From positions 564,716 to 628,715 of the forward strand of contig CAVYQI010000003.1 in the NCBI GenBank assembly GCA_963770635.1: a DNA stretch of 64,000 nucleotides, in the 5' to 3' direction. Origin of the DNA: DASZIT01 sp963770635 (GTDB taxonomy: Bacteria; Actinomycetota; Acidimicrobiia; Acidimicrobiales; RAAP-2). Positions 8,862-18,302 of the stretch are shown in pieces; the stretch's first letter is position 1, and the number at the start of each line of letters is the position of its first letter. Below the pieces are notes generated by a model, which was not told the DNA's origin, did not search any database, and saw only the letters and a program-made list of their open reading frames with translations. The position numbers and the translations under genes were made by a program.

Positions 8862-10613
8862 TTAACCCGCGGCCGGCGAGCCGGGCCAAGCCGGATACGA
8901 GGGCGCCGGGTCCGGCGGGGTCGCATAGCTCGTGACCGACCCCGCCAGCGAGAACATCGGGACGGGTCCCGCGGGCACGTCGCCCGACTTGTAGCGAGCG
9001 CCACCCTTCACGTAACGCATCAGACCGCTACCAGTGGCGCCCTGCTCGTCAGGGCCTTTCGCCGTGGCGTCGTACCACAAGAACGTGTAGTCGGCGGGAG
9101 ATGAGTAGCTGGGCAGGGGAGCAGCCCCCTGGTAGCCGAAGGCCTGGAGTGGCGACGTGGGTCCGCCGCCGGCCGACGGGGCGCGGAACAGACCGGCGGT
9201 GAACGTGGAGGGCGTCAAGTCGGGGCCGGCTAGCTGCACGCCCTCGAACAACTGCATGATCGGTGGGATGATGATCGAGGCCGTCGTAGGGGCGGCCGGA
9301 GTCGTGGACGCGCCATACCACCACCGGTAGAGGTCGTAGGCGACGCCCGTCGCGATGGGAGTAGGTACCGCCAGGCTCGAGACACCGAACGCGTGTGCCC
9401 ACTCCTTCTGGTCGTAGTAGCGCCCGAGGGTGGAGGTGTCCGTGAGCACGGTGCCCGTGATGATCCACTCTGGGTAGTACCCGATGGCGGCGCAGGCCCG
9501 GGTGAGATAGATGGGCATGATTGGGTCGCCGGCGAAGACGACGCTGGTGGCGCCGGAGGCCTTGAGCTTCTCAGCCAAGGTGGCCGCCTGAGCGGGCAGG
9601 GTGGTGAGGTCGAGGGTGTAGGTGAGGTCGGTCTGTCTGGCCATCCGGACTCGCCCCGCCTGCAGCTTCTTGGTCAGCGATGCCGTCAGCTGCGCATGAC
9701 CCGGGGTGGGGGGCTCAGACGTCTCGCTGACCACGATGAACGCCCGCTGGCGCGAGCGCAAGGAGGATTCGCCGGCCCAGATGGCATCCGTGCCGCTCAG
9801 CTTGGCCACCACGTAGTCGATGGTCTCGTCCAGCGATGTGTCAGCCGACGGGAGGTTGGCCCACTGGTAGGGGGCGTTGTCCTGGATCTCGCCGTAGAGG
9901 GAGGAGTCGCCGCAGCCCATGCACAGCACGTGCAGGCGGGCCAGCCCCTCTTCGTAGGCCGATGTTGCGGCGGGGCCCCCGATGGACGCGAAAGCGTGGA
10001 GTTGCTGCGCGACGGTCACCGAGTCGGCGTGCGCCGCCACCGGATCGCTGTCAGACCCCGTGGCATTGAAGAGGATGAGATTCACGTGGCGCCCGTATGT
10101 CTGATAGACGTTATTGAAGATGGCCACATAGGCCTGGGCGGTCGCAAAGTTGGTGGCCGGCGTGCCGGCCGCACCGGAGATGGCCGAGGACAGGCCGCCG
10201 GGCTGGGGCTGGTAGTAGACGAGGTTGATGGCGTTGCCCGAGACGCCCCCCCAGGTGGCGCCACCGTTGGTGGGTCCGCTGACAACGGGCACGCACGGTG
10301 GAGCGTAGACGGTCGGTAGCTTCAGCCGCCCGGTTTTGTGATCGCACTCCGGCCCCCAGTCGTAGTCGGCTGCCTTCCCCGCCCGGGCAGCGGCCTGATA
10401 GGTGATCGGCACAGAAACTGGTGTGGCGGATGGCGCACCCCGACTACCCGACGAGGTGGCCGGTGTTGGCGTGGTCCCGGTGTTCTCGTGCACGGTTGCC
10501 AGGACCCCGGCAGCCACCAGCGCCGCCACGATGAGGACGACCGGCCCGGCGCTGTGGAGCCGGCTCACCCGCGGCCATGGCCGATCGCCCGATGACGGCT
10601 CGGGGTTGGTCAC
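8862..10613 (-). CDS. Liv-type ABC transporter substrate-binding protein
   Basis: A 583-aa periplasmic-binding-protein type I fold (branched-chain amino acid/HAAT family) starting at GTG 10613, which overlaps the stop of the upstream transporter gene (GTGA). Residues about 24-43 are a hydrophobic anchor. No lipobox Cys follows, so it is probably held by an N-terminal membrane anchor rather than by lipid. A Ser/Thr/Pro linker (about 45-70) precedes the ligand-binding domain (NAINLVYYQPQPGG onward). It is much longer than LivK (about 370 aa). It is the last gene of the cassette whose permease and ATPase units lie upstream. The ligand is unknown. Confidence 0.82.
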   Translation of the reverse strand: MTNPEPSSGDRPWPRVSRLHSAGPVVLIVAALVAAGVLATVHENTGTTPTPATSSGSRGAPSATPVSVPITYQAAARAGKAADYDWGPECDHKTGRLKLPTVYAPPCVPVVSGPTNGGATWGGVSGNAINLVYYQPQPGGLSSAISGAAGTPATNFATAQAYVAIFNNVYQTYGRHVNLILFNATGSDSDPVAAHADSVTVAQQLHAFASIGGPAATSAYEEGLARLHVLCMGCGDSSLYGEIQDNAPYQWANLPSADTSLDETIDYVVAKLSGTDAIWAGESSLRSRQRAFIVVSETSEPPTPGHAQLTASLTKKLQAGRVRMARQTDLTYTLDLTTLPAQAATLAEKLKASGATSVVFAGDPIMPIYLTRACAAIGYYPEWIITGTVLTDTSTLGRYYDQKEWAHAFGVSSLAVPTPIATGVAYDLYRWWYGASTTPAAPTTASIIIPPIMQLFEGVQLAGPDLTPSTFTAGLFRAPSAGGGPTSPLQAFGYQGAAPLPSYSSPADYTFLWYDATAKGPDEQGATGSGLMRYVKGGARYKSGDVPAGPVPMFSLAGSVTSYATPPDPAPSYPAWPGSPAAG

Positions 10614-13576
10614 ACTCGCCCGCGCTTTCCCCCGGAATCGATCGCTGCCGTGGAGCCCGAGCGGGCCAGTGCCAGGGGATCGGAGCCGAGGAAGGCCTCC
10701 CTGACGGCGGGCGATGCGAGAACATCTCGAGTCGACCCTCTCGCCAGCACGGCGCCGCGGTCGAGGGCGACCAGCCGGTCGGCCAGCTCGGCGATGAAGG
10801 CGATATCGTGCTCGACGACGAGAAAGGTGGCGTCGAGGCGGACCCGCAAGTTGCGCAGCAGCTCGACCATTGCCTCCACCTCACGCTGGGCCACTCCGGA
10901 AGACGGCTCGTCGAGCAGGACGACCTTCGGCTGGTGGGCGACAATCGCGGCCAGGTCGATCAGGCGGCGGGAGCCGGTCGACACTTCGCTCACCAAGTTA
11001 TCGGCGTAGCGGCGGAGGCTGAAGAGCTCGAGGAGCTCGTCAACCCGTCGCCGCACGGCCGCCTCCGTCCGGACCTGGGCGGGCAGGCGCAGGATGGCGT
11101 TGAATGGGTCGCCAACATCGGTGAAGCGCTCGAGCGAGACGGCCAACGCGTCGCGCACCGTGAGCATGGAGAACAAGCGTGAGTCCTGGAACGAGCGGCC
11201 CAGCCCGAGCCGGGCCCGGACCGAAGCCGTGCGGTGGGTGACGTCGAACCCCGCCAGCTCGACGGTGCCCGTGTCGGCTCGCAAGAACCCCGAGATCACA
11301 TCGAAGAGTGTCGTCTTGCCTGCACCGTTGGGCCCGATGATCCCGACCACCTCGCCGTGGGCGGCATGAAGGGACACGTCGTCGAGGGCCGCGTTGCCCC
11401 CGAAGGCGAGCGAGAGATGAGCGACCTCTAGGTCGAAACGCTCGCCGCGCCTGGTCGTCGCAGGCACGGCCGGCCCTCCGAGAGAATCTGAGGCCTGCTT
11501 GAGGAAGATCGACCACAAGAGTCCGGGGCGAGCGGCTAGCTCGTCGGCCGCGCCTGAGAAGCGCACGGCGCCGGATTCCATCACGTAGACGCGGTCGGCC
11601 GCTGCCACCGCCACGTTCATGGACTGCTCGACGAGCAGGATTGTCGTCCCCGCTTGGCGCATCGACTCGACGGTAACAAGCACCTGCTCCACGACGAGAG
11701 GGGCGAGTCCGAGTGAGAGCTCGTCGATCAGGAACAGCTTGGGGCGGGTGATAGTCGCCATGGCGAGAGCCAGCATCTGCTGCTGGCCGCCCGAGAGATT
11801 CCCCGCTCGCTCGGAGCGCTGCGTGGCCAGGAAGGGAAAGGTGGCGATCGCCTCGTCGATCATGTCGGCGTCGCGCTGTCCCCGGCGTCTGCCCTGCCAG
11901 GCGGCCGCGCGCAGGTTGTCCTCGACCCGCAGGTTGGGGAAGATCCCCTCGCCGCCGGGCACCTGGGCGATGCCGAGCCGCGCAATCTCGTCTGGCGGGA
12001 GGTGGGTGATATCGCGGCCGTCGAAGATGATGGCACCGTGATCGGCCTCGATTACGCCGCCGATGGCCCGCAGCAAGGTCGACTTACCCGCCCCGTTGGT
12101 GCCAAGGAGTGCAACAATCTCGCCTTCGCCGACTTCGATGTCCACGTCGCCCAGCACCGTTACCCCGTCGTAGCTGACGCTGAGCTCGCGCACCGCGAGG
12201 AGCGGCAGCTTGCCAGCGTGGCGGTCCGTCAGCATCTGGGCCCGGGTGCGCATGGAGGTCCATACGTTGCGGATGTCTCGCTCAATCAGAGTTCCGGCGC
12301 TCGCCAGGATGAGGCCTCCGATGGTGAAGATGGGGACCATGATGAGAAGGCCATAGCGGAAGCCGACCGAGTCACCCAGAATGCCAACGATTGGCAGCAC
12401 GAGGAGTCCTGGCAAGACGAACAGCGCCCCGATGGAGAACCCCACCGAGCGCACGCGGGCGGGGATGGCGAGCGAGAGCGAGGCCAGGACGCTCGGTCCG
12501 ACGATGGCCAGGGAGGCGTCGATCCCGGCGTTGCCGAGGAAGGCCAGCGGGACGTTAGGGGCCAGCGCGAAGAGGACCGCGAAGGCCGCGGCGACGACCG
12601 ACGCCACGGCAAGCATCCGGAAGATCAGGCCGATCTCCCGCTTGGCCAGCCGGGTGGCGATCACGGCCCCCACTGCGAGCCCGAGGAGGTCGAAGAGCTG
12701 GATTGGGGCGAGGAGGTAGGCGCGCTGCACCGCATCGAGGTGGAACGTCTCCTGGTACTGGAGTGAGGCCAGCGAGGTGAAGCCGGCAATGGCGGCGGCG
12801 AGGAAGGGCAACGCGAGGAAGATGCGGCGCAGCGCACCGATCTTCCAAACCGTGCGCCAGGACTCACCGAGCGATGGTGGGGGCTCGGTCCGGGCGGCCG
12901 GGGCTGCTGCGTCTGCCGGGCCGTCACCGAGAGGGGCAGGCTCACCCCGCCCCGAGGGCGGCTCGTGTTCGCTCAGCTCGACCTGCTCGTGGCGGCCGCG
13001 GGGCGGCTCGCGCAAGCGCAGGCCGACGAGCACGACGAGGGTGATGGGGATGGCAAAGATGAAGAAGGGGGCGCGCCATGACCAGACGGCGGCCAGTCCG
13101 GCGCCGATCAGGACACCCGCGATGGCGCCGATGCTGATGCCCGACCGATGGGCCGAGTACACCCGCGGGCGGACCGGCACCGGGTAGTAGTCCGCAAGCA
13201 GTGAGTTGTGGGTGGGGAAGATCACGGCCTGCCCCATGGAGACACCAACCAGCATGATGGTGGCCACCGCCACAGTCTGGGCGGCGCCGAGGCCGACCGC
13301 GAACCCGGCACCGACGATGGCGCCGATCAGAGCGATGCGCACCCGGTTCGTGCGGTCGGCCAGGACGGCGATGGGCAGCGTGCAAGCGAGGGCGGCGGCA
13401 CCTGCTATGGCCACGATGAGTAGGATGCCGGCGTTGGTGAGGTGGAACGCGCTGCGGATATTGGGCGTGAGCACGTTGAAGGCGCTCTGGGTCGCCTGGT
13501 CCAGCAGCTCGATCCCGAATAGGACCCCCAGGGGGAACACCGAAGCCCCCCCGCCGAACTTGGCGAGCCGGCTCAT
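10610..13576 (-). CDS. MFS-LivF-LivG fusion transporter
   Basis: A 988-aa three-part protein starting at ATG 13576 (MSRLAKFGGGASVFPLGVLF). Residues 1-about 450 form an MFS permease (about 12 TM). About 455-700 form a LivF-like ABC ATPase with Walker A GTNGAGKS, signature LSGGQQQ and Walker B LFLIDE. About 714-975 form a LivG-like ATPase with Walker A GPNGAGKT, a degenerate signature VSTGSRR and Walker B VVLLDE. The start overlaps the LivH-LivM stop (ATGA) and the stop overlaps the binding protein start (GTGA), so all three genes are translationally coupled. The two ATPases should power the LivHM permease; the role of the fused MFS module is open. Confidence 0.88.
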   Translation of the reverse strand: MSRLAKFGGGASVFPLGVLFGIELLDQATQSAFNVLTPNIRSAFHLTNAGILLIVAIAGAAALACTLPIAVLADRTNRVRIALIGAIVGAGFAVGLGAAQTVAVATIMLVGVSMGQAVIFPTHNSLLADYYPVPVRPRVYSAHRSGISIGAIAGVLIGAGLAAVWSWRAPFFIFAIPITLVVLVGLRLREPPRGRHEQVELSEHEPPSGRGEPAPLGDGPADAAAPAARTEPPPSLGESWRTVWKIGALRRIFLALPFLAAAIAGFTSLASLQYQETFHLDAVQRAYLLAPIQLFDLLGLAVGAVIATRLAKREIGLIFRMLAVASVVAAAFAVLFALAPNVPLAFLGNAGIDASLAIVGPSVLASLSLAIPARVRSVGFSIGALFVLPGLLVLPIVGILGDSVGFRYGLLIMVPIFTIGGLILASAGTLIERDIRNVWTSMRTRAQMLTDRHAGKLPLLAVRELSVSYDGVTVLGDVDIEVGEGEIVALLGTNGAGKSTLLRAIGGVIEADHGAIIFDGRDITHLPPDEIARLGIAQVPGGEGIFPNLRVEDNLRAAAWQGRRRGQRDADMIDEAIATFPFLATQRSERAGNLSGGQQQMLALAMATITRPKLFLIDELSLGLAPLVVEQVLVTVESMRQAGTTILLVEQSMNVAVAAADRVYVMESGAVRFSGAADELAARPGLLWSIFLKQASDSLGGPAVPATTRRGERFDLEVAHLSLAFGGNAALDDVSLHAAHGEVVGIIGPNGAGKTTLFDVISGFLRADTGTVELAGFDVTHRTASVRARLGLGRSFQDSRLFSMLTVRDALAVSLERFTDVGDPFNAILRLPAQVRTEAAVRRRVDELLELFSLRRYADNLVSEVSTGSRRLIDLAAIVAHQPKVVLLDEPSSGVAQREVEAMVELLRNLRVRLDATFLVVEHDIAFIAELADRLVALDRGAVLARGSTRDVLASPAVREAFLGSDPLALARSGSTAAIDSGGKRGRV

Positions 13577-15558
13577 GGTGTCGGCACCGGCTGCACGGGG
13601 CGGTCGAGGCTCGCGGAGTCGTCCCCCCTGTGCCGCACCAGAGCGTCGACGACCCCGAGGCGCAGGTCGTAGCAGAGACCCGCCAGCCCCCGGGGGAAGA
13701 GGATGAGGACGAGGAGCACGCCGATGCCGGCGGGGAAGAGCTGCCAGCTCGGGGGGAGGTAGATGGTGCTGCCCTCCACGAGCGCGGCGCCGAGGATGGC
13801 CCCGAGGGCCGAGCCGAGTCCGCCCACGGCGGTGGCGGTGAAGACGACGAGGCTGACTGGGACGAGGAACGATGTGACCTGGTAGGACTGGTTCACCACG
13901 ACGAACAGGCAGCCAGCCAGTCCGGCGATGAAGCCTGAGATGGCGAACGCGATGACTTTCGCCCGCAGGACGCGGACCCCGTAGCCCGACGCCGCCCGCT
14001 GGTTGGTAGCGAGGGCACGCAGAACGCGACCCGTCCGGCTGTGGCCAAGGCCGACGAGCCCGATGAGCACGAGCACCAGCGCCCCGAGGCACAGGTAGAA
14101 GACAGAGGCCTCCGTCGAGAGAGAGAGCCCGAAGAGGTACGGCGTGCCGATCTGACCCCGGGGGATCCAAGAGAACTCGGCGGGCACGAGCAGGTAGCCC
14201 GAGGCGGCGAGGGCGAAGGCGAGGGTGGTGACGGCGGCGAACATGCCGTCGAGACGCAGGGTCGGGAGGCCGACGGCCACGGCAACCACCGCCGCCGCCG
14301 AGCCAGCCAGCAGGAGGGCGAGGCTTGTGTCCCAGCGCCAGTCGAGGAGAGCGACCGCGCCGACGGCGGCCCCGACGGCGGCGAAGGACATCTGGCCGAG
14401 GCTGACCTGGCCGGACCAGCCGGTGAGCACGATGATGGAGCAGCCGACGATGGCGATCACCGCCAGAGCCGAGGTGCGGATGAGCTCGCCGGGGCCCATC
14501 CACAGCGGCAGGGTGGCGGCGGCGGCAAAGGCCACGAGTGCGCCGACCGAGGTCCCCACCCGCACCTCGGTCAGGTCGCGGGCCGCGGCAGAGAGGTCAC
14601 GCACACTGCCGGCGAGCGTCAGCGTCGACTCGTCCTCACGGTCGGTGTGACGGGTCAGTACCTGGCGAACGACGATGGCGGCGAAGACGACGCCGGCCAG
14701 AACGGCCAGGCCAAGGGCGGAATTGGTCGGGTCGTCCCACGCCACGCCCTGCTGCAGGATCCCGAGGGCGACGGCCGAGGCGGCGATGACGGGCAGCTCG
14801 GTGAAGTTGCCGAGGGCGAGGGCGGCCAGGGCCGTGACGAGAGCGGTGAGGCCGTAGGTGGGGTCGAGCGGGAGCCCGAGGATGGTCGCCTGAAAGAAAA
14901 TGGAGACGAAGGAAAGTAGCCCCGCAACCACCCACGTGATCGTCTGGAGGCGCCCGACGGGGATGCCGAGCATGGAGGCGCGGTCACGCCGGTCTCCTGC
15001 CGCCTGCACGGCGATCCCGATGTTGCTGCGGGTGAACCACAGTGACACCCCGGCCAGGCAGCCCACCGACACGATCACCGACACCAGGGCGTCGGCGTCG
15101 AAGACGACGGGGGCGATGTGCCAGGCGAGGTGCCACGGGAACGACACCACCGCGCTCGAAATGGGCGTCTGGCCCCAGACGCGTGGGATCAGGAGGCTGA
15201 TCACCACCAGTACCTGGGAGAGCCCGATGGTGGCCACGGTCAGGATGAGGCGCGGTGAGCGCCGGAACCGTCGTACCACGACGAACTCGGTCGCCGCGGT
15301 GAGGAGCACCGAGGCGACCAGGCCGGTGGCCAGCCCGACGAAGTAGTTGACGCCAGAGAAGGCCACCAGGCCGACGGCTAGGACGGCGGGGGCCGTGCCG
15401 AGGTCACCCTGGGCGAAGTTGATGACCTTGTTCAGCCGGTAGGTGAGCCCGAGCCCGACCGCCATGAGGGAGCCGAGCAGGCCGAGAACCGCACCCTGGA
15501 TCCACACACCGAGCGGCATCGGGAAAAGGAGGATCTGGACGGCGAGGACGGCCGCCAC
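13573..15558 (-). CDS. LivH-LivM fused branched-chain-type ABC permease
   Basis: A 661-aa membrane protein from GTG 15558. Residues about 1-290 match LivH (LNKVINFAQGDLGTAPAVLA near residue 43). A charged linker (about 298-330) leads to a LivM half (about 335-640) with TGWSGQVSLGQMSFAAVGA and GLGHSRTGRVLRALATNQRA, the EAA-like loop that contacts the ATPase. In most bacteria LivH and LivM are separate genes; one fused chain would supply both halves of the channel. It is the first gene of the three-gene cassette. Confidence 0.9.
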   Translation of the reverse strand: MAAVLAVQILLFPMPLGVWIQGAVLGLLGSLMAVGLGLTYRLNKVINFAQGDLGTAPAVLAVGLVAFSGVNYFVGLATGLVASVLLTAATEFVVVRRFRRSPRLILTVATIGLSQVLVVISLLIPRVWGQTPISSAVVSFPWHLAWHIAPVVFDADALVSVIVSVGCLAGVSLWFTRSNIGIAVQAAGDRRDRASMLGIPVGRLQTITWVVAGLLSFVSIFFQATILGLPLDPTYGLTALVTALAALALGNFTELPVIAASAVALGILQQGVAWDDPTNSALGLAVLAGVVFAAIVVRQVLTRHTDREDESTLTLAGSVRDLSAAARDLTEVRVGTSVGALVAFAAAATLPLWMGPGELIRTSALAVIAIVGCSIIVLTGWSGQVSLGQMSFAAVGAAVGAVALLDWRWDTSLALLLAGSAAAVVAVAVGLPTLRLDGMFAAVTTLAFALAASGYLLVPAEFSWIPRGQIGTPYLFGLSLSTEASVFYLCLGALVLVLIGLVGLGHSRTGRVLRALATNQRAASGYGVRVLRAKVIAFAISGFIAGLAGCLFVVVNQSYQVTSFLVPVSLVVFTATAVGGLGSALGAILGAALVEGSTIYLPPSWQLFPAGIGVLLVLILFPRGLAGLCYDLRLGVVDALVRHRGDDSASLDRPVQPVPTP

Positions 15559-15824
15559 GGAGACGCCCGCGGCAGCCGCCGACGCGCTTTGCCCAGGCAG
15601 ATGCGGGCCGGCCCTCAGCGGCTCATGTCCCTCTCATAACGTCATGCCTATATCGCACGTCGAACCCCCCGGCAGTCCCCGACACTCGGCAACCAAGATC
15701 CACTCGCGGCCCCGTCGTTGCGAGCAGCGTACCAATGTGACGGTGGTGAGTGACGAGCGATCAGCCACCCGTGAACTGGCCTATGACCTCCTCCGACAGC
15801 GCAGAATCGACGACTTCTTACGCC

Positions 15825-16054
15825 ATTGGCCTCGGCTACCTCGGTGACGGTGAGGCCGTCTCGGATGACGCCCAATACGGCGTCGTAACGCTGTTGCATT
15901 TTGCTCAGCTCCATAAACACTCGGCCACCTCCTCTCGCTGGCTACAGCGGAGGCCGGTGGGGCGGGAGTGTCAAGGATCAGCCGTTAATGTGTCAAGGAT
16001 CAGCCGTGGCTGTGTCCAAGATCAGGCGTTATCGATCTGACAAGGCTCAGCCGT
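15825..16054 (-). mobile_element. IS481-family end with transposase N-terminal remnant
   Basis: Reading leftward from 15914, the residues MELSKMQQRYDAVLGVIRDG then LTVTEVAEANGVR match the start of IS481-type transposases, including the copy at 61.4 kb in this window, and then homology stops. Upstream lie four copies of a 17-bp box, TGTCAAGGATCAGCCGT, at 15969-15985, 15991-16007, 16013-16029 (three changes) and 16038-16054 (two changes). Boxes of this kind mark the transposase-binding end of IS481 elements. The remaining gene-free DNA at 15559-15824 shows nothing recognisable. Confidence 0.65.
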
Positions 16055-16071
16055 GACAACACAGAGCCTGG

Positions 16072-16110
16072 AGCCTGGGAGGAGAATCGAACTCCTGACC
16101 TACGCATTAC
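16072..16110 (-). repeat. 39-bp copy of the 3' end of tRNA-Thr (candidate att site)
   Basis: These 39 bases are identical to 21189-21227, the 3' part (discriminator, T-arm and part of the anticodon arm) of the intact tRNA-Thr(CGT) gene 5.1 kb away, in the same orientation. Duplication of a tRNA 3' end at the far edge of an insert is the classic footprint of tyrosine-integrase elements. The flanking bases are unrelated. Confidence 0.75.
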
Positions 16111-16142
16111 ACCTCATGGAATGCCTCGTCCGATCGAGGGTG

Positions 16143-17002
16143 TCAATCGCCCGACAAGGCGCCCCGGTCCCACCGCCACCACTGCACGGCGACCGGGATC
16201 GAGGCCACCACTAACAGGAGGCCACCGCCAATCCACATGAAGTCGCCGCCTAAGTGAAGGTCGGCAAGCCGGGTCGGCCCCCAGTTCCGGTGGATGGACA
16301 GATAGACGGGGAAGAGCTCGTGGGTGGCGGATGCGAGGGCAAGACCGGTGAATGTGTCGATGGGCAGTGCCAGGAGCAGGTAGAGAAGCCGAAGGCCCGG
16401 GAAAGAGGGTGGCGGCTCGGCTGAACCGCGACGACCGGCCGCCAAAAGAGGTAGCCGATGAGAACGAACACCGCGTGTTCGCTGTCGTGCACAGGCGTGT
16501 TGGTGAGGGTGACGTCGTAGAAACGGGTCAGATGGGCCACCGGGATCATCGCCGCGTAGAGGGCGAAGTCGAAGATGGGATGGCCGACGACTTCGGCGAT
16601 CCGGGATCGGAGGCTTCTCACTACCAGGTGGTGAAGCACCCCGGTCGTGGACCGGCGAGCCAGCTCCACCGGAGCCCCCATGGCAAACAGGGGGGCCGCA
16701 ACCATGATGAGGACCAAATGCTGCGCCATGTGGTCGGCGAAGAGAACGTCGTCGTAGACGCCGAGCCCGCTGTCAATGGCCACGACCACGGCCAGCGCAC
16801 CGGCCAGGAAGGCCACCGATCGTCGATAGGGCCATCGCCCGTCGGGCTGCCCTCTGCCGATCCGGTAGACGCCCCCCAGGTAGAGGGCCACGATGAGGGC
16901 GAGAACCAGGTTGGGAGGCCACTCGAATGTGCCGGAGAACATCCGCTCGATCCCCCAAGCCGGGACCGCCTCGGCCGCCAACCCTAGGGCGACCAGGGTC
17001 AA
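16143..17002 (-). CDS. Cytochrome c oxidase assembly protein CtaG family, frameshifted
   Basis: A polytopic membrane protein of the CtaG/caa3_CtaG family (COG3336), linked to copper delivery to cytochrome c oxidase. Seen: the HMAQHLVLIMVAAPLFAMGA motif with its conserved histidines, VVGHPIFDFALYAA, VHDSEHAVFVLIGYLFWRPV and, in another frame, LADLHLGGDFMWIGGGLLL. The frame changes near 16400-16415 (one base missing), between VVAVQPSRH and the GLRLLYLLLALPIDTF segment. Start TTG 17002 lies 4 bp after the stop of the SCO1-like gene, so the two are co-transcribed. Repaired length is about 286 aa. Confidence 0.82.
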
Positions 17003-17006
17003 CTCG

Positions 17007-17799
17007 TCAGCTCGTCTGAGCCGGGAGCGGCTTCTTCATCGCCCAGCCCAACGCGTTCAGCGCATCTGCCGGGGTCCAGTCCGGCTGGGGCGGGTTCTTC
17101 AAGTGGTCGACACCCTCGCTCGAGAGGAAGTGTTGGAGCTCCGGCGGCAGGGTGCCATGAAAGTCAGGGGCCGCATTGTTGGCGAAGATCTCGTGGCCGC
17201 TGGCGTTGACCAGGACATAGCCGTCGGAGTGGGTGATGTCGTAGGTGAGGGGCTGGCCGGTGAGCCAGTCGGTGTCCGGCGGGTTGTCCTCTGGAAACCT
17301 GCTGGTAATAGAAGCCGAAATACTTGGCCAACGCGGCGAGGTTCTCGGTAGTCTCGGTCGTCAGATACCAGTCAGCCCCGGTGATCTTGGCGTAGGCGGC
17401 CAAACGGGCGACCGTGTCGCGACCCGGATCCACCGACACCTCGACGATGTCGACCTTGGACGCCGCCCGGTCGGAAGTCAACGCCTGCTCCACCTGCACC
17501 AGGTTGCCGGTGGTCATCGGACAGATATCCGAACAAAGGGTCAGGAACGGGACGACCATGACAGTTTTGCCGGTCAGGGACGCCAACGTCAGGGTCTGCC
17601 CATCCTGGTCGGTCAGCGGGAGTTGGCTGACCGATGCCGGGATGGCCCGGTTCTGCACGACTCCGCTCGAGGCGGGTGGTGGCCCGGGTGGCCCGGACGA
17701 AGCCGAATCGGAGGAGCAAGAGGTCAGCGCCGCCGCCACCGTCACTGCGCAGGCCGCAACCATCGCCAGTCGCTTCTGGCTCTTCCGATCTTTCATCAA
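17007..17799 (-). CDS. SCO1/SenC-family copper chaperone lipoprotein, frameshifted
   Basis: A thioredoxin-fold copper chaperone for cytochrome oxidase assembly. It starts at 17799 (MMKDRKSQKRLAMVAACAVT) with a lipoprotein signal peptide ending at LTSC. The copper site C-x-x-x-C is LCSDICP and the distal His is in DITHSDGYVLVN. The frame shifts at an A run (17295-17297 on the plus strand): removing one base joins FGFYYQQV to PEDNPPDTDWLTGQPLTYD and continues to TGA at 17007. It is followed after 4 bp by CtaG. The homopolymer position makes a sequencing error plausible. Confidence 0.82.
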
Positions 17800-17817
17800 C
17801 GTTCCCTTGCTAACCTT

Positions 17818-17841
17818 CTACAGCTCGTAGTAGTACATACT
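17818..17841. promoter_or_regulatory. Overlapping short dyads, candidate BlaI operator
   Basis: The divergent region between the SCO1 and BlaI genes holds CTAC-n5-GTAG (17818-17830) overlapping AGTA-n5-TACT (17829-17841). BlaI/MecI/CopY repressors bind dyads built on TACTA/TGTAGTA, so autoregulation plus control of the SCO1-CtaG pair is a reasonable inference. A related motif lies before the lipoprotein gene near 20888. Confidence 0.4.
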
Positions 17842-17921
17842 GAGCCACTCGAGACGGCCGAGGCAAGTCGGCTACCTCAACTGGTGAAGACAGGGACCGC
17901 GGACAAGGGAGACGCTGCCGG

Positions 17922-18302
17922 ATGACCCCCCTGGGCGAGCTCGAACGGAAAGTCATGGACGAGCTCTGGGCGTCCATGGGTACAGCGTGGACGGTCCGAG
18001 AGGTGGCGGAGCACCTTCCCAGTCACGCCTATACGACGGTCCTGACCGTGCTCGACAGGCTGGAGCACAAGGGACTGGTCAGCAGGCAGCGATGCGAACG
18101 GGCCCACCGCTAGATGGCGGTTGCCAGCCGGGAGGAGTTCACCGTCTCCCTCATGCGCGAGGCACTCGTCTCGTCCTCCGACCGGGATGCCGCCCTCGTC
18201 CATTTCGCCGAGACCGCATCGCCCCAAGAGGCGGCGGTACTTCGCCAGGCCCTGTCCGGCGACGACGGTACGGGCTCAACCGACCCCGGGCGCCGATCGT
18301 GA
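17922..18302 (+). CDS. BlaI/MecI/CopY-family repressor with in-frame amber stop
   Basis: A winged-helix repressor normally inactivated by its partner M56 protease. From ATG 17922 the DNA-binding part is clear (LGELERKVMDELWASMGTAW, then TVREVAEHLPSHAYTTVLTVLDRLEHKGLVSR). At 18111-18113 a TAG interrupts, where a Tyr codon (TAC/TAT) would fit the family wing. The same frame continues immediately with ATG (MAVASREEFTVSLMREALVS) through the dimerisation and cleavage helices to TGA at 18302. Total 126 residues plus the internal stop is normal length. It overlaps the M56 start (GTGA). TAGATG could allow re-initiation, or the TAG is a base-call error. Confidence 0.8.

Noticed and set aside
15648..15824. 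C-terminal extension of the IS481 remnant reading frame
   Set aside because: After NGVR the residues no longer resemble transposase in any frame; only the N-terminal part is supported.
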